From Gammaproteobacteria bacterium (GTDB lineage: Bacteria; Pseudomonadota; Gammaproteobacteria; QNFN01), in contig QNFN01000085.1 in NCBI GenBank assembly GCA_003645555.1, positions 1 through 7,526 of the forward strand: a stretch of 7,526 nt of DNA, written 5' to 3'. This document shows, piece after piece, positions 7,215-7,526 of the stretch. A model generated the notes under the pieces. The model ran no database searches. It saw nothing but the letters and a program-made list of their open reading frames with translations, and was not told the origin of the DNA. The translations under genes were made by a program, and so were the position numbers. Within the stretch, counting starts at the first letter, position 1; every line of letters begins with the position of its first letter.

Positions 7215-7249
7215 AAAAGCCCGGTCCAGCAAAGCTGGGCCGGGCTTTT
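7215..7249. terminator. Bidirectional intrinsic terminator
   Basis: A 16-base stem (7215-7230 with 7234-7249, a single G-U wobble) closes on the loop AAA. It begins with a run of A and ends with TTTT, so both strands carry a GC-rich hairpin followed by a U-tract. It lies between the converging ends of ubiX (110 bases upstream) and the TolC-family gene (18 bases away on the other strand) and would stop transcription from both sides. The 110 bases between ubiX and this stem hold no gene or other signal that I recognise. Confidence 0.93.
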
Positions 7250-7267
7250 CCGTTCTGGAATGCCCCT

Positions 7268-7526
7268 TCAGTGCGTCCGTACGTACTCCATGCTCGGCTG
7301 AGCCTCTCTGGGGATCTCGGCGGCAAAATGGTCGACCAGGATGACCATGCTGGCGCGCAGGCGGTAGAGCGCCGTGGCGTAGTCGCGCCGCGCCCCGACC
7401 AGTGTGCGCCTGGACCGGTAGAGCTCGATCTCACCGTCGAGAACGTCGAGCAGGGAGCGGTCGCCGATCCTGAACTGCTCGCGGTAGGCATCACGTGCCT
7501 TCCCCATGGAACTGACATGGCGCTCC
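7268..7526 (-). CDS. TolC-family outer membrane protein, C-terminal part
   Basis: The last 85 codons of a gene whose 5' part is beyond the right edge; the frame is open to the window end, so the ATG at 7505-7507 is internal. The block AYREQFRIGDRSLLDVLD, followed by a glutamate- and arginine-rich helix and DYATALYRLRASM, is characteristic of the second repeat of TolC-like outer membrane channel proteins, near the end of the long periplasmic coiled-coil helices. The family forms trimeric channels for type I secretion or drug efflux. The wording RSLLDVLD with the following E-x-EL is closest, from memory, to the AggA/LapE type I secretion subgroup, but substrate and partners cannot be told from the fragment. 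The tail after the helix (about 20 residues ending in VRTH) is short. It converges on ubiX across a shared terminator. Confidence 0.85.
   Translation of the reverse strand, partial: ERHVSSMGKARDAYREQFRIGDRSLLDVLDGEIELYRSRRTLVGARRDYATALYRLRASMVILVDHFAAEIPREAQPSMEYVRTH

Overview
The window is ordinary chromosomal DNA of high GC content, densely coding. The gene order murJ-ribF-ileS-lspA, protein N-termini close to those I recall for the Escherichia coli orthologues, and a tRNA gene with an encoded CCA end all point to a gammaproteobacterium. This is an inference from gene order and recalled family sequences. The genus cannot be named from the sequence alone. I see no phage, transposon, CRISPR array or defence cassette.

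Left part, minus strand (positions 6257 down to 1): five genes run in one direction. They are murJ (lipid II flippase), ribF (FAD/FMN synthesis), ileS (isoleucyl-tRNA synthetase), lspA (lipoprotein signal peptidase) and the first 70 codons of a GDT1/UPF0016-family membrane transporter. The gaps are 93, 35, 12 and 41 bases. This looks like one transcription unit with a possible internal promoter ahead of ribF. The genes share an envelope-biogenesis and housekeeping theme. The transporter sits where fkpB and ispH are found in E. coli.

Middle (about 6258-6392): a divergent control region between murJ and a plus-strand tRNA-Leu gene. It holds a good sigma70-type promoter for the tRNA, a -10-like box for murJ, and a perfect 13-base inverted repeat. 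One arm of the repeat overlaps the murJ Shine-Dalgarno site and the other overlaps the 5' end of the tRNA. The conserved MurJ N-terminus and a well-placed Shine-Dalgarno site argue that murJ starts at a CTG codon at 6255-6257.

Right part: tRNA-Leu(CAA) is followed after 52 bases by ubiX (flavin prenyltransferase) on the same strand, probably cotranscribed at least in part. A long hairpin terminator with T-tracts in both directions separates ubiX from the converging 3' end of a TolC-family outer membrane efflux or secretion protein, which is cut by the window edge. No stretch longer than 300 bases lacks a gene. The most interesting points are the murJ start codon and the inverted repeat. I do not see a new biological system here.
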